From Maribellus sediminis (GTDB taxonomy: Bacteria > Bacteroidota > Bacteroidia > Bacteroidales > Prolixibacteraceae), in the NCBI RefSeq assembly GCF_011799805.1, contig NZ_WXUB01000002.1, positions 1,240,001 through 1,304,000 of the forward strand: 64,000 nucleotides of DNA, given 5' to 3'. Numbering within the stretch: position 1 is the first letter of the stretch; every line of letters begins with the position of its first letter. The position numbers were made by a program, and so were the translations under genes. Below are positions 35,901 through 44,839 of the stretch, in pieces. The notes under the pieces are model-generated. The model was given only the letters and a program-made list of their open reading frames with translations. It was not told the DNA's origin and searched no databases.

Positions 35901-38432
35901 TTCCGATTCGGGCATACGCACCCCCACGTATGCCGAATATGGCGAGTATCGCGCTTTGGTAACCGATGTGCTAAAATCGCCGCCGGTTTCGAAAACACGC
36001 GAAGTAAACCAGGCATTCAGCATTCCGGGTGCGTTATCCAAACCTTCCAATTTTAACGGAATAGTTCCCTTACCGGCCTCATCGAGTTGTGCTTCGTAAA
36101 TGGTTTCTTCTTTGCTCGAAAAGCGGGTGGCCGGATCGGTAAAGGTGTAGTTCTGAAAATCGGAAAACTGTGTTGAGCTTTTTGTGAACAACACCTCAAC
36201 TTTAGCCTTCAACGACTTCGCCGGACTTCCATGCAACCAGGAAGCGTTTATCGGCAAACTTTTATCGTCGCTTCCGAGCAACTTGTCACCTGGTAATCCC
36301 AATTCAATTTTCAGCCGGTTAGGTTTTATGGTTTCTATTTTCACACGTTTGGAAAATATGCTGTTGCCAACCTGCACTTCGGCGCGCCAGTTTCCGGTTG
36401 GAGCATCTTTTTTAGTTTTAGAAGTCAAAAGGTAGAAGCCATTTTCGTTGTTGCTGACCACACGCCGTTCAACCACTTGTTGTTTTGGATTGATCAGGCT
36501 GAAAATTACAGGATGATTTTCGGGATCGTGTGCAGCTGTTTCCAGAATAAAATTCAGGAACAAAGTATCTCCGGGACGCCACACATCGCGTTCGCCGTAA
36601 ATAAAGCCTTTTAATCCTTCCGTTATTTCCTGCCCCGCTACGTTAAAGTTGCTTACCGAAAGCGAAGTACCATCATCCAGGCGCAGATAACCGTATTGAT
36701 TACCTTTTTGAGCTACCAATAGAAATGGTTTCTTTTTCAGGTTAACTTCAGCCATACCCTCTGCATCGGTTTTTATAGTTTCAATCAGCTGGTTCTGGAA
36801 ATTATACAAACGCAGATCTACGTTCGATTCAGGGTCGGTTGTAACAAGGTTCGAAACCGCAAATAGCATACGATGATCGCGCCCTTCTTTTGCCACAATC
36901 CCCAGTTCTGAAGCCATGATATTCCGGCTTACAAATCGATCGGAATTATAATACGAAACATGGCACGGATTATCGCGTTCCTGCCAGTTGTAACCTCTCG
37001 GATAGTAATAACTGTCGTACCAGCCCGGCGAATCCCACTCGGTTTCATACTCTTCACCGCTTGCCAAATCAATTTCAGGCACCATTTCTTTGGTCGAATC
37101 TTCGGAACACACATAAAGTGAATAATCTTTACGAAAACGAAGTTCAACTTCGTAAATCGCTCCCGGTTCGATCTTCACCAATTTTGCCAAATCTACTTTG
37201 AAGGTGTTCCATTCGTTATAATTCACCGGATTTTCTGAAATCAGATCTACTTTACCCTCATAAACCAGACGGCCAACTTGTCTCAGATCGGAGCTTCCGG
37301 TTAAACGGTTCTCCTGCAAAAACTGCAGAATATTGTTTTTGTAGATCTCTACCAAACGCACATCCACTGCATTCAGACTTATAGCTTCGAAAGGAAATTC
37401 AAGTCGATCGGTTTGCGGAACAATCACCCCTTTTCCGATCAGGCGCACCGCCGGTTCAGCATTGGTAAATTTTAAAACGAATGTTTCCCGTTTTTTTAAT
37501 CGCGCATAATTTGCGCTTTTAATTCCTTCGTAAACGTTCATGGTTCTTACCCCTGAAACACGTTTACCCGGCCAAACTTTTAACGAATTCCCATCTATTT
37601 CAAAACGCAGGTTAGTGGTATTATCCATTTCAATCAATCCTTCCAAATCCATCGTTTTTAACAAGGGATCGGAAAATTGAACGTTTACATACTGCTCAGG
37701 CTGCTGAACAACCGTTGCGTCCAATATTTTAAAGGTATTCAATGCCGGAATTTCCAGTTCCTTGGTCCCCGAAACATCCGTATTCAATGATCCTCCATCC
37801 CATTTTACAACTACCTTTCTAGCCTCGTCCTGCATACGAGAAATACTGTCGACGGTGAAAAAATGTTTACGGCGACTACTATCGTGATTCCATAAAACCG
37901 GCATTTCTTTTCCATCTGCAGTAACCTTTACAATATTTTCAAATGATTCTGCGTCAGCCACATCGGCAGACAACAAATAACCTGTAAGTTGCATTTGGTT
38001 GGAATTCAATCCTTCGTAATTTTTCAAGCCCTCAACTGTTACCGAAAAAGTTTGTTGAACAGTTGAAAACTCGAACGGCATTTTTTGGTATTTGCTATCT
38101 ACCTTAAATACTTTGCCTAACTCAAATTCGGCTTTATAATTCGTCCCTGATTTTAATGGCTCCGAAGGCCTGAACTCAAAAATACGCCCTCCCACTAATA
38201 CGGTTTCTCCTTTTATTCCTGGTTTAAAATGAAACAAGTTCTGAATATTTACAGCACTGTCAACCGCCTGGCTCATATGTACAGAAATGGCTGATTTGCT
38301 GGAAATAATACCGCTTGTAAATGCCTGGACATATCGGCTAAAAGCGATGTCGGTTGGCACAGATTTCTTTTCGGTTTTTGAACACGAAGCAAGAAGTAGA
38401 ATAAGGATAAATGGGAGAATTAGTTTTTTCAT
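32913..38432 (-). CDS. bacterial alpha-2-macroglobulin family lipoprotein
   Basis: 1839 residues, a protease-trapping lipoprotein. Lipobox LLLASC with Cys17. A series of MG beta-sandwich domains fills the N-terminal two thirds, followed by the thiol-ester domain with H-G-C-V-E-Q at about 1385-1390: Cys1387 and Gln1390 form the thioester, so this is the thioester-bearing type and not the inactive variant. Helical toroid sequences follow (YLIRYPHGCVEQVTSSVF in pieces, SGGFSYWPGSSYVNEWG). It forms an operon with pbpC 13 bp downstream, as in Escherichia coli yfhM-pbpC. No other large genes adjoin. Confidence 0.95.
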   Translation of the reverse strand: MKKLILPFILILLLASCSKTEKKSVPTDIAFSRYVQAFTSGIISSKSAISVHMSQAVDSAVNIQNLFHFKPGIKGETVLVGGRIFEFRPSEPLKSGTNYKAEFELGKVFKVDSKYQKMPFEFSTVQQTFSVTVEGLKNYEGLNSNQMQLTGYLLSADVADAESFENIVKVTADGKEMPVLWNHDSSRRKHFFTVDSISRMQDEARKVVVKWDGGSLNTDVSGTKELEIPALNTFKILDATVVQQPEQYVNVQFSDPLLKTMDLEGLIEMDNTTNLRFEIDGNSLKVWPGKRVSGVRTMNVYEGIKSANYARLKKRETFVLKFTNAEPAVRLIGKGVIVPQTDRLEFPFEAISLNAVDVRLVEIYKNNILQFLQENRLTGSSDLRQVGRLVYEGKVDLISENPVNYNEWNTFKVDLAKLVKIEPGAIYEVELRFRKDYSLYVCSEDSTKEMVPEIDLASGEEYETEWDSPGWYDSYYYPRGYNWQERDNPCHVSYYNSDRFVSRNIMASELGIVAKEGRDHRMLFAVSNLVTTDPESNVDLRLYNFQNQLIETIKTDAEGMAEVNLKKKPFLLVAQKGNQYGYLRLDDGTSLSVSNFNVAGQEITEGLKGFIYGERDVWRPGDTLFLNFILETAAHDPENHPVIFSLINPKQQVVERRVVSNNENGFYLLTSKTKKDAPTGNWRAEVQVGNSIFSKRVKIETIKPNRLKIELGLPGDKLLGSDDKSLPINASWLHGSPAKSLKAKVEVLFTKSSTQFSDFQNYTFTDPATRFSSKEETIYEAQLDEAGKGTIPLKLEGLDNAPGMLNAWFTSRVFETGGDFSTSVTKARYSPYSAYVGVRMPESEDNWYKTDTDYQPEIVVVDKNGKAVTGDDLEVRLYKVNWRWWWESGSENLAHYVSGSYYQPVNSWQIQDAEHKSQFNLNVRYNSWEDNGRYFLWVKDNTSGHSTGITFYMSRWGGWRSDGMAEGATMLSIRTAKQNYKVGEEIEVTIPSSKTGKALVSLENGTKVLDMFWVETNDKQTRFTLKAEPEMAPNFYVHVSLIQPFGSTENDAPLRLYGVIPVEVENPETILKPVISAPDEIEPETNYTVEVSEANKQKMTYTLAIVDEGLLGITNYTTPNPHATFYQREALGVKTWDLYDYVAGAYGARLEKAFAVGGDGEMSGAEKKEANRFKPVVQFAGPFTLEAGKKQKHTFKMPNYVGAVRMMVVAGNQGAYGAEEVSVPVRKGLMLLATVPRMLAPLETFDLPVNVFAMKENVKDVSISVKANDLFELAGSKENKLQFTEIGEKMSYFKLKVKAQTGVGKIVVEAKSGKETASYEVEVKVRNPNQALTVQQSKLVKGGESWKTELQNPGEPESNEAWVEISGFPPLNLNKHLDYLIRYPHGCVEQVTSSVFPQLYLGNLTEIDADQKLKIENNIRHALIKLQAYQLGSGGFSYWPGSSYVNEWGTNYAGHFLICAEKAGYSLPYGMKDKWLRYQKSAARNWRTTQGNSDFYHYRNYDLNQAYRLYTLALAGNPDLGAMNRLREKNSKSSDVLWRLASAYVLAGKKEIAQQLVANLSTEVKEYNELGGTFGSSLRDKAMILESLVLLDEQENAFAMLQNVSDDINSRSWLSTQTAAWSLYAAAQFSEKFYKNGSETGYELSVNNEKSDARTKIPVIKIPVQNGKTKKLALDYRNTGANATFVLLVAKGIPSGVDSTSGASNLGLEVKYLDAAGKSIDPASISQGTDFRMQVTVTHPGKKVDYEEMVLSALIPSGWEILNKRLGDAPQSDANFEYQDIRDDRIYTYFDLEMGKQKTFTFYLNAAYKGEFYLPPVSCEAMYDNSVNARRGGEMVSVN

Positions 38433-38714
38433 TTTAGCGTATGTATAGTTCTTAATTGGCTAATCTATTCCTGTTTCATTACCGGATATAGGGGTTTTGC
38501 CTGCTCTATTTTTGGTTCCTAAAAGTAACCAAAGTTTGATTGACAAGCATTCTTCCTTACAACATTATTATGTTATTAATTCAATTTATTTATGCAGGGA
38601 CACTAAAATACTTTTCGGCTTTTTGGAGATTGCTATTGATGGCTCTTTCAAAAATAACTATTTTACCATTCTCTATTAATCCAACGTACAAATAGCATAA
38701 ATCTGTTACTATTC

Positions 38715-39311
38715 ATGAAAAAAATACTAATAATTTTTGCTCATCCGGCTTTTCAGAAATCAGTGATCAATAAAACACTAATTGATGCGGTAAAGAATAT
38801 GGAAGGAGTTACCGTAAACGATTTGTACGAAACCTACCCCGACTTTTTTATCGATATTGAAAAAGAACAGCGGTTATTGCTGGAAAACGATGTGATCATT
38901 TGGCACCACCCGTTTTATTGGTACAATGCGCCGGCACTGTTTAAAGAATGGATGGACCTGGTGCTGCAACATGGATTTGCGTACGGAACAACAGGCCGGG
39001 CATTGGAAGGCAAATGGGTGATGTCGGCAATTTCCACCGGCGGACAACAGGAAGTATATTCAAAAACCGGTAGTAACCGTTACACGGTGAACGAGTTTCT
39101 GGCCCCCTTCAACCGCTCTGTCACGCTTTGCCGAATGGTTTATCTTCCTCCTTTTGTAACTTATGGTTCGCATACCATTTCAGCCGAAAAATTGACACAA
39201 CAGGCTGATGCTTACCGCGAAATACTCACGTTGTTGCGCGACGATAAAATTAATCCCCAGGAATTGAATGATTTGGAATACATGAATAACTTAATCGCTA
39301 AGCATGCATAA
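38715..39311 (+). CDS. NAD(P)H oxidoreductase, KefF-like flavodoxin fold
   Basis: 198 residues. Flavodoxin-fold quinone oxidoreductase: IIFAHPAFQKSVINKTL at the FMN site, WHHPFYWYNAPALFKEW and GKWVMSAISTGG typical of KefF/MdaB proteins. Its stop overlaps the start of the next gene by 8 bp. KefF is the cytoplasmic activator of the KefC potassium channel, and this gene order matches kefF-kefC, so an ancillary role is likely. Confidence 0.92.
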   Translation: MKKILIIFAHPAFQKSVINKTLIDAVKNMEGVTVNDLYETYPDFFIDIEKEQRLLLENDVIIWHHPFYWYNAPALFKEWMDLVLQHGFAYGTTGRALEGKWVMSAISTGGQQEVYSKTGSNRYTVNEFLAPFNRSVTLCRMVYLPPFVTYGSHTISAEKLTQQADAYREILTLLRDDKINPQELNDLEYMNNLIAKHA

Positions 39312-41208
39312 TCAGGACTTCTTTTTACAGGCATTAATATATTTGGGAGCAGCAGTTGTTACTGTGCCGCTGGCTAAAAAACTCGGGCTCGGTTCGGTAC
39401 TGGGCTACCTGATGGCCGGCATTATAATTGGTCCCTTTGTTTTAGGATTGGTGGGTCAGGCTGACGAGGTGATGCATTTTGCTGAATTTGGCGTAGTACT
39501 CATGCTTTTTTTAATTGGTCTCGAACTTGAACCGTCTTTGCTTTGGCGAATGCGCCGCTCGATATTCGGACTTGGCGGTTTGCAGGTGCTGATTACAGCC
39601 CTTGTAATAACTTTTATTGCGCTCGCCATGAATTTCCAGGTAAACCGGGCTTTGGCCATCGGGCTTATTCTGGCACTTTCATCCACTGCAATTGTGCTGC
39701 AAACTTTAAGCGAAAAAGGACTGATGCGAAATACGGCAGGACGATCGGCGTTTTCGGTGCTGCTTTTCCAGGATATGGCAGTGATCCCCATCCTGGCCTT
39801 ACTGCCGCTTATTGCCAAACTCGGGCAGCCGGCCGATTTGTCGGAAACCGCACTCGCAAAAGTGGGTAATGTTGCCAGCATGCCGGGATGGTTGCAGCTT
39901 ATTATTATTATCGGGGCCATTGCAACAATTGTTTTTATCGGACGTTTTGCTGCTCGGCACATTTTCAGGTTGATTGCAGAAACCGGCCTCCACGAAGTAT
40001 TTGTGGCGCTGGCACTATTATTAGTTATAGGAATAGCCCTGGCCATGGATCAGATCGGTCTGTCGCCTGCATTGGGGACATTTATAGCCGGCGTGGTGTT
40101 AGCCGACAGCGAATACCGACATGAACTGGAAACTACCATAGATCCGTTTAAAGGCCTGTTACTTGGCTTGTTTTTTATTTCGGTGGGCGCAAGTATCAAT
40201 TTCAACTTATTTATCGAAAATCCGCTATTGGTCATTGCTTTGGTAGGACTGCTAATAGCAGTAAAATTCATAATTCTGTTGATTCTCGGAAGAATATTCC
40301 GGCTAAAGAAAGGCTACGAGTTTTTGTTTGCTTTTTTACTGGCGCAGTCCAGCGAATTCAGTTTTGTACTGATCTCGTTTTCCAAGCAAAATCAACTATT
40401 CGACGATAAAACTGCGGCTATGCTCTTGTTGGTAGTCACTTTATCGATGGCGATTTCTCCGTTGCTGCTCATATTTAACGACAAAGCAGTAAGTCCGATC
40501 CTGGCACGCTGGCAAAACAAGCTGGAATACGACGAAGTGGAAGAGCAGGAAAATCCGGTAATACTGGCAGGATTTGGACGTTTTGGGCTGGTGGTTGGCC
40601 GTATTTTGCTGGCCAATAATATAAAAGTTACCATTCTCGACAACAACCCGTCGAATGTGGAAATTCTGCGCAAATACGGTTTCAAACTGTATTTTGGCGA
40701 TGTTACCCGGCCTCAACTGCTCGAAACTGCCGGTATAAAAAATGCGCGGATGCTTATTCTTAGCATGGCCGAACACGACGAAGCACTAAAAATTGCCGCC
40801 TATGTTCGCGAGAAATACCCGCACGTAAAGATCCTTGCCCGTGCAAAAGACATCTTCCACGTGTTCGAATTTTTTAAACTGGATGTACGAACCGTGCAAC
40901 GCGAAATGTTTGAGTCGGCTGCCGAACTGGGTGCAAAAGCATTAAATGAATTAGGCTACACAAAATACGAAGCTTACCGTGCCACCCGTACTTTTAAGCA
41001 CCACGAAGACAGCGTGACTGATGAACTCTACCGACACTGGATGGAGGACCACAATGAATTTATACGCGAAACCAGGCGTTTTGCAGAACAGGTCTCGGAA
41101 ACGCTGCAGACTGAAAAAAACTTTTCAATTCACGATTCCGATTGTGCCTGGGATGTGGATACATTGAAAGATGAGGCACAAAAGAACATTCCTAAAAAAC
41201 AACAATAA
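39304..41208 (+). CDS. KefB/KefC-type potassium/proton antiporter (CPA2)
   Basis: 634 residues: an Na+/H+-exchanger membrane domain of about 12 helices (1-390), then a TrkA-N/RCK domain with NAD-binding ILAGFGRFGLVVGRIL from about residue 420. Electrophile- or glutathione-gated potassium efflux systems have this layout. It overlaps the KefF-like gene by 8 bp. The C-terminal extension of about 60 residues is acidic and helical. Family is certain; glutathione control is inferred from the KefF partner. Confidence 0.93.
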   Translation: MHNQDFFLQALIYLGAAVVTVPLAKKLGLGSVLGYLMAGIIIGPFVLGLVGQADEVMHFAEFGVVLMLFLIGLELEPSLLWRMRRSIFGLGGLQVLITALVITFIALAMNFQVNRALAIGLILALSSTAIVLQTLSEKGLMRNTAGRSAFSVLLFQDMAVIPILALLPLIAKLGQPADLSETALAKVGNVASMPGWLQLIIIIGAIATIVFIGRFAARHIFRLIAETGLHEVFVALALLLVIGIALAMDQIGLSPALGTFIAGVVLADSEYRHELETTIDPFKGLLLGLFFISVGASINFNLFIENPLLVIALVGLLIAVKFIILLILGRIFRLKKGYEFLFAFLLAQSSEFSFVLISFSKQNQLFDDKTAAMLLLVVTLSMAISPLLLIFNDKAVSPILARWQNKLEYDEVEEQENPVILAGFGRFGLVVGRILLANNIKVTILDNNPSNVEILRKYGFKLYFGDVTRPQLLETAGIKNARMLILSMAEHDEALKIAAYVREKYPHVKILARAKDIFHVFEFFKLDVRTVQREMFESAAELGAKALNELGYTKYEAYRATRTFKHHEDSVTDELYRHWMEDHNEFIRETRRFAEQVSETLQTEKNFSIHDSDCAWDVDTLKDEAQKNIPKKQQ

Positions 41209-41346
41209 TACTCCTGAAAAACAGCCTCTTAACCTAAATAAAAAAAAATGAAGAACTTTGTTTTTAACAATTATGTTATTTAGCTTTAACTGATAAACCC
41301 GTTCTTCAACAATACTAATAAGCTCCACCAAAAACAATCAACCACC

Positions 41347-42237
41347 GTGAAAAAACTAATATTATTACTGATTACATTAATCCCGCTGTTATCTTTTTCT
41401 CAAAACTGGGCAGACTACAATTCCGTGTGGCATTATAGTCAAATAAATTTTGCCACTCCCCCTGATCTTTCGTACATCAAATTTGAAGCTATCGGAGATA
41501 CCGTAATTAATGGTGATACTGTAAAAATTATTTTAGAAGAAGATCTTTCGCGAACAGACACAATTTCATCAAAAATATTTATGAAATCAGACAGTGGAAA
41601 AGTCTATTTGTTTATTCCTGAAATTAGTTCCTATCAGCTTATTTACGATTTTGTTGCAAATACAGGTGACACAATAGAGGTTTATTGCCGCCAAACACCG
41701 ATATCGATGGATTCAACAATAACTATTCGTGTTGATTCGGTATCTAATATTGATGTTAATGGGAATAACTTAAAAGTTCAATATGTAAGTCAGATTTATT
41801 CAGAAGGAGATGAATATTACATGGAAGGCGAGATTATTGAAAACATAGGATGGACAGGTTTTATGTTTCCCTTACATGCCTGGGCCGATCCTCCGTACGG
41901 CGGACCATTAAGATGTTTTCAGAATGATAAAACAGGACTTTTAAAATTAACAGAAATAGATTGCGATTACCTCACATCGAATACTATCATCGAAAAGCAA
42001 AATCAAATTAAAATCTACCCTAATCCCGCAAAAAATAACATCCTGTTCAATTTTGGGAACCGGCAAATAGAACGAATTCAAATAATGGATTGCAATGGCC
42101 GGGTGTCTGGGAATTTTGTTGTTCAACTGCTACAGGAATTCAATTTATCTGTCGAAAAATATAAACCTGGTTTTTACTTTTATAAAACAACCGATAATAG
42201 TGGACTGATTCAAACCGGGAAGTTTGTTGTGCAGTAA
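41347..42237 (+). CDS. T9SS cargo protein with type A sorting domain
   Basis: 296 residues from a GTG at 41347. Signal peptide (LILLLITLIPLLSFSQ), a beta-rich body without a recognised domain, and a C-terminal type A sorting domain of about 75 residues (IKIYPNPAKNNILF ... GFYFYKTTDNSG). It is secreted by the type IX system and its C-terminus is cut off. The region from here to 44.6 kb is more AT-rich than its neighbours by eye. Related proteins of the same build follow as pseudogenes. Confidence 0.87.
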   Translation: MKKLILLLITLIPLLSFSQNWADYNSVWHYSQINFATPPDLSYIKFEAIGDTVINGDTVKIILEEDLSRTDTISSKIFMKSDSGKVYLFIPEISSYQLIYDFVANTGDTIEVYCRQTPISMDSTITIRVDSVSNIDVNGNNLKVQYVSQIYSEGDEYYMEGEIIENIGWTGFMFPLHAWADPPYGGPLRCFQNDKTGLLKLTEIDCDYLTSNTIIEKQNQIKIYPNPAKNNILFNFGNRQIERIQIMDCNGRVSGNFVVQLLQEFNLSVEKYKPGFYFYKTTDNSGLIQTGKFVVQ

Positions 42238-42267
42238 AATTTTTTTAACCCTTAAAACTAAACTATT

Positions 42268-42553
42268 ATGATCAGAAAAATTATATGTTGTCCTGTGTTA
42301 TTTCTATGCTATAGCACGGTAGTTTTTCATAAACAAATCAATCAACAGGTTTTTGATACCACAGGACACAAACAGCACTCAAATACATATTTGTAATATG
42401 ACCGGGATCCTGTTGAAAACCTTTGAAGTTAGCCAAAGTGGAAATGGTAGCGAAGTAATTAATGGGAACGAATTTACTCCCGGGATGTATTTGTAAAGCT
42501 TGGTATGCGATGGTAAAATTGTGGATACGTAGCAGATGTTGTTAACTGAATAA
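42268..42553 (+). pseudogene. remnant of a T9SS protein (type A sorting domain with stops)
   Basis: A 42-codon ORF from the ATG at 42268 (MIRKIICCPVLFL) ends in TAA 42394-42396. Just upstream of its end another frame takes over, reading NMTGILLKTFEVSQSGNG (ATG at 42398) and then FTPGMYL, stop (TAA), SLVCDGKIVDT, stop (TAG), QMLLTE to 42553. That is a recognisable sorting-domain tail with one frameshift and two nonsense codons, where Tyr (TAC to TAA) and Lys (AAG to TAG) are expected. The 286-bp length implies that most of the gene is already deleted. Confidence 0.75.
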
Positions 42554-42574
42554 TTTATTAATAAAATCATCACA

Positions 42575-43497
42575 ATGAAACTAAAATTAGTTCTATTATT
42601 CCTCTTATTCTATGGAGTAGCGAATTCACAAACGGAATGGGCTCCGGTTGGCGCCAAATGGCACTTTTCGAGAATTGAAGGAACAATGCCTCCTAATGAA
42701 GGAACGTTCTGTATGAGTCGATAAAAGACACTATAATTAAGGAAAAAACAGTACGGATTATCCACAAAACATATTACCATGCAAACGGTATTGATACAAC
42801 AGCTCTCGAAAACGAATACATGTACAAAGAGAACAATAAAGTATTTTATTTAAAAAATGATAAATTTTATACACTATACGACTTCAATGCCCAAGCAGGA
42901 GATAAATGGACAATTTACGGTGATGATAACATCGGAGATTTTTGCAATTATGATCCTGTGGGCGAAGTTATAGTCGATTCGGTAAAAACTATGACAATCA
43001 ATGGACAAGAATTAAAAGCTCTTTATACATCACCTGCCAGTTCATCTTATTGGGGTTTTAATGGAGTAATCATTGAGCAGATCGGTTGCATCACACATAT
43101 GTTACCACAAGCTTTGGATTGCTCAGTTGACGTACCACACGAAATTGGTCCTTTGCGGTGTTATGAGGACAGCACTATTGGAAGTTACAAATCCACTTAC
43201 TGGGATAAACCAGAATACGACTGTGAAGTGCTGTGGAATTATAACCCGGTTGATGATAAAAATAAGTCACAAATTGAATATTTCCCAAATCCGGCAGAAG
43301 AATACTTAAGTATCCGATTTTTAGATGATCAATTTAATAAATATATTCATTTTGAGATCTGGAACATGAACGGACAATTAGTCAAAACAAAACAAAATTC
43401 GAAAAAACTTTTTGTAGGAAACCTACCTCCCGGGGTTTATTATGCTCTGGTTTCTACTTCAAGAGATGTTTTTTCATTCAAATTTCTTAAAAAATAG
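42575..43497 (+). pseudogene. T9SS cargo protein, frameshifted
   Basis: From the ATG at 42575 the frame gives a signal peptide (KLVLLFLLFYGVANSQ) and AKWHFSRIEGTMPPNEG, then ends at TAA 42722-42724. From 42706 the next frame gives VLYESIKDTIIKEKTV and stays open to 43497, ending in a type A sorting domain (IEYFPNPAEEYLSIRF ... GVYYALVSTS). Restoring one lost base near 42704 (NEG-Y-VLYES) joins both parts into a protein of about 307 residues, similar in build to the 41347 product. A single-base deletion is thus the only lesion seen; a sequencing error or recent mutation are both possible. Confidence 0.8.
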
Positions 43498-43501
43498 ACT
43501 T

Positions 43502-44596
43502 ATGAAATATTTACTACTTACATTAATAAGCTTTAGTTGCGCAATTTCAAGCTTCTCCCAAAATTGTTTCATTGAAGATACAACAGTAGTGCCTGATCTT
43601 AAAAGCGGAACAAATTATTTCGTTCCAGGAAGTCCTTTAAAATGTATAAGAGTCATTGTTCACTTCATACAAAAAGATGACGGAACGGGCAACTTTAACG
43701 AGAATGATGACGGGTTAACACCTTCAAATAACTTCAGTGGATATGACTTTGCGAAATACATTTTAAATTATGCAAATAATTTGCTAGATAACAATCAAGA
43801 AATGAGATTACAACCCTTCGGGCTTGTTCCGGTTTATGATCCTGGATACCGATATAAGCTATCTGGTGTATTTTTTTGGAGAAACACCACCTTATATAAT
43901 GATTATGGGGCATTAAACTGTCTACAAGCGAGTTATGGACAAAGTACAAACGATACCATAAACATATTTATTACAAGTCTTCATGGAAATACAGGGGGCT
44001 ATGTAAGGTACATTGGAGATAACGCAGTTCTTCTATTTAAACCATATACAAATTACATTGCAAGCGTTAACAACAACAACAATTGGTATAACAGAGCATC
44101 TGCCATAGTCATAAATCATGAGGTAGGACATTGTCTAAACCTATATCATACCTTAATGACTAATAGTGGAACATGTAAAGCCAGTTGGGATGATTTCTGT
44201 GATGACACACCAAGTATACAACAAATGCTGGACATTAATGAACCAAGTCCATGCTGTTGGAATGACGTACATTGCTCAAATAATTTAATGGACTATAACG
44301 CTGATCAACAAAGCATTACACCTGATCAACTCGAACATATTCATTCAGCACTCAACATCGAAAAGTTAAATTTTTGTGAATGTAATTATTATACAACAAC
44401 ACTAAATATTAATAGTTTTAACAATAGCTCTGGAACGTATGTCGCAAAAAACATCATAGTTTCTGGTTCATCAGCAGTTGTGAAAACCGGAAAAACAGTT
44501 TATCTTGAATCTGACGGAATAACTTTCAACACCGGTTTTGAAGTTCAAGCAGGAGGCAAACTGAATGTTCTCGTAAATTCTGATTGTAATCAATAA
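43502..44596 (+). CDS. secreted M43-like zinc metalloprotease with 3-coathanger stack
   Basis: 364 residues from the ATG at 43502 (MKYLLLTLISFSC), signal peptide to about residue 20. The metzincin zinc motif is H206-E-V-G-H210 with the third ligand H216, and a Met-turn at M263 (NNLMDYNADQQSITPDQL), the pattern of pappalysin-like M43 proteases. The C-terminal ~65 residues form the Bacteroidota 3-coathanger stack pattern (YVAKNIIVSGSSAVVKTGK ... GFEVQAGGKLN). No T9SS sorting domain is present, unlike its two pseudogene neighbours. It lies 4 bp after the frameshifted gene, on the same strand. Confidence 0.85.
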   Translation: MKYLLLTLISFSCAISSFSQNCFIEDTTVVPDLKSGTNYFVPGSPLKCIRVIVHFIQKDDGTGNFNENDDGLTPSNNFSGYDFAKYILNYANNLLDNNQEMRLQPFGLVPVYDPGYRYKLSGVFFWRNTTLYNDYGALNCLQASYGQSTNDTINIFITSLHGNTGGYVRYIGDNAVLLFKPYTNYIASVNNNNNWYNRASAIVINHEVGHCLNLYHTLMTNSGTCKASWDDFCDDTPSIQQMLDINEPSPCCWNDVHCSNNLMDYNADQQSITPDQLEHIHSALNIEKLNFCECNYYTTTLNINSFNNSSGTYVAKNIIVSGSSAVVKTGKTVYLESDGITFNTGFEVQAGGKLNVLVNSDCNQ

Positions 44597-44626
44597 AACT
44601 ATTTAACAAGATTTATGTTCAGGCCA

Positions 44627-44681
44627 AGGCCTTGAAGCTTTTTCACATGGCAATCCCTTCAGGAGAAAACCTTCAAGGCCT
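44627..44681 (+). terminator. long inverted repeat after the metalloprotease gene
   Basis: AGGCCTTGAAG (44627-44637) and CTTCAAGGCCT (44671-44681) form a perfect 11-bp stem with a 33-nt loop. No T run follows, so it is a weak terminator candidate; it may be a folded RNA or a palindromic repeat. Confidence 0.4.
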
Positions 44682-44803
44682 ATTAATAGATTCAAATTCG
44701 AACACAAAAGCTACAGATTCGAAGAACTAAATTAGACTGACTATAAATTACCCTGATTTCAGTATTTTTAGTTTTCTGTCATTTCCAGATTTAATTTAAT
44801 ATA

Positions 44804-44811
44804 TAAATTTG
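44804..44811 (+). promoter_or_regulatory. -7 box of the rseC-like/rnf operon
   Basis: TAAATTTG matches TAnnTTTG. It lies only 28 bp before the preferred (non-standard) start of the rseC-like gene, so the leader is very short. Confidence 0.55.
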
Positions 44812-44839
44812 CCATCTCTAAATAGCAAAATTTACAGTT

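Noticed and set aside
38511-38533. Inverted repeat TTTGGTT/AACCAAA between the A2M and KefF-like genes as a terminator
   Set aside because: The stem is 7 bp, AT-rich, and lies before both divergent genes, where no terminator is needed.
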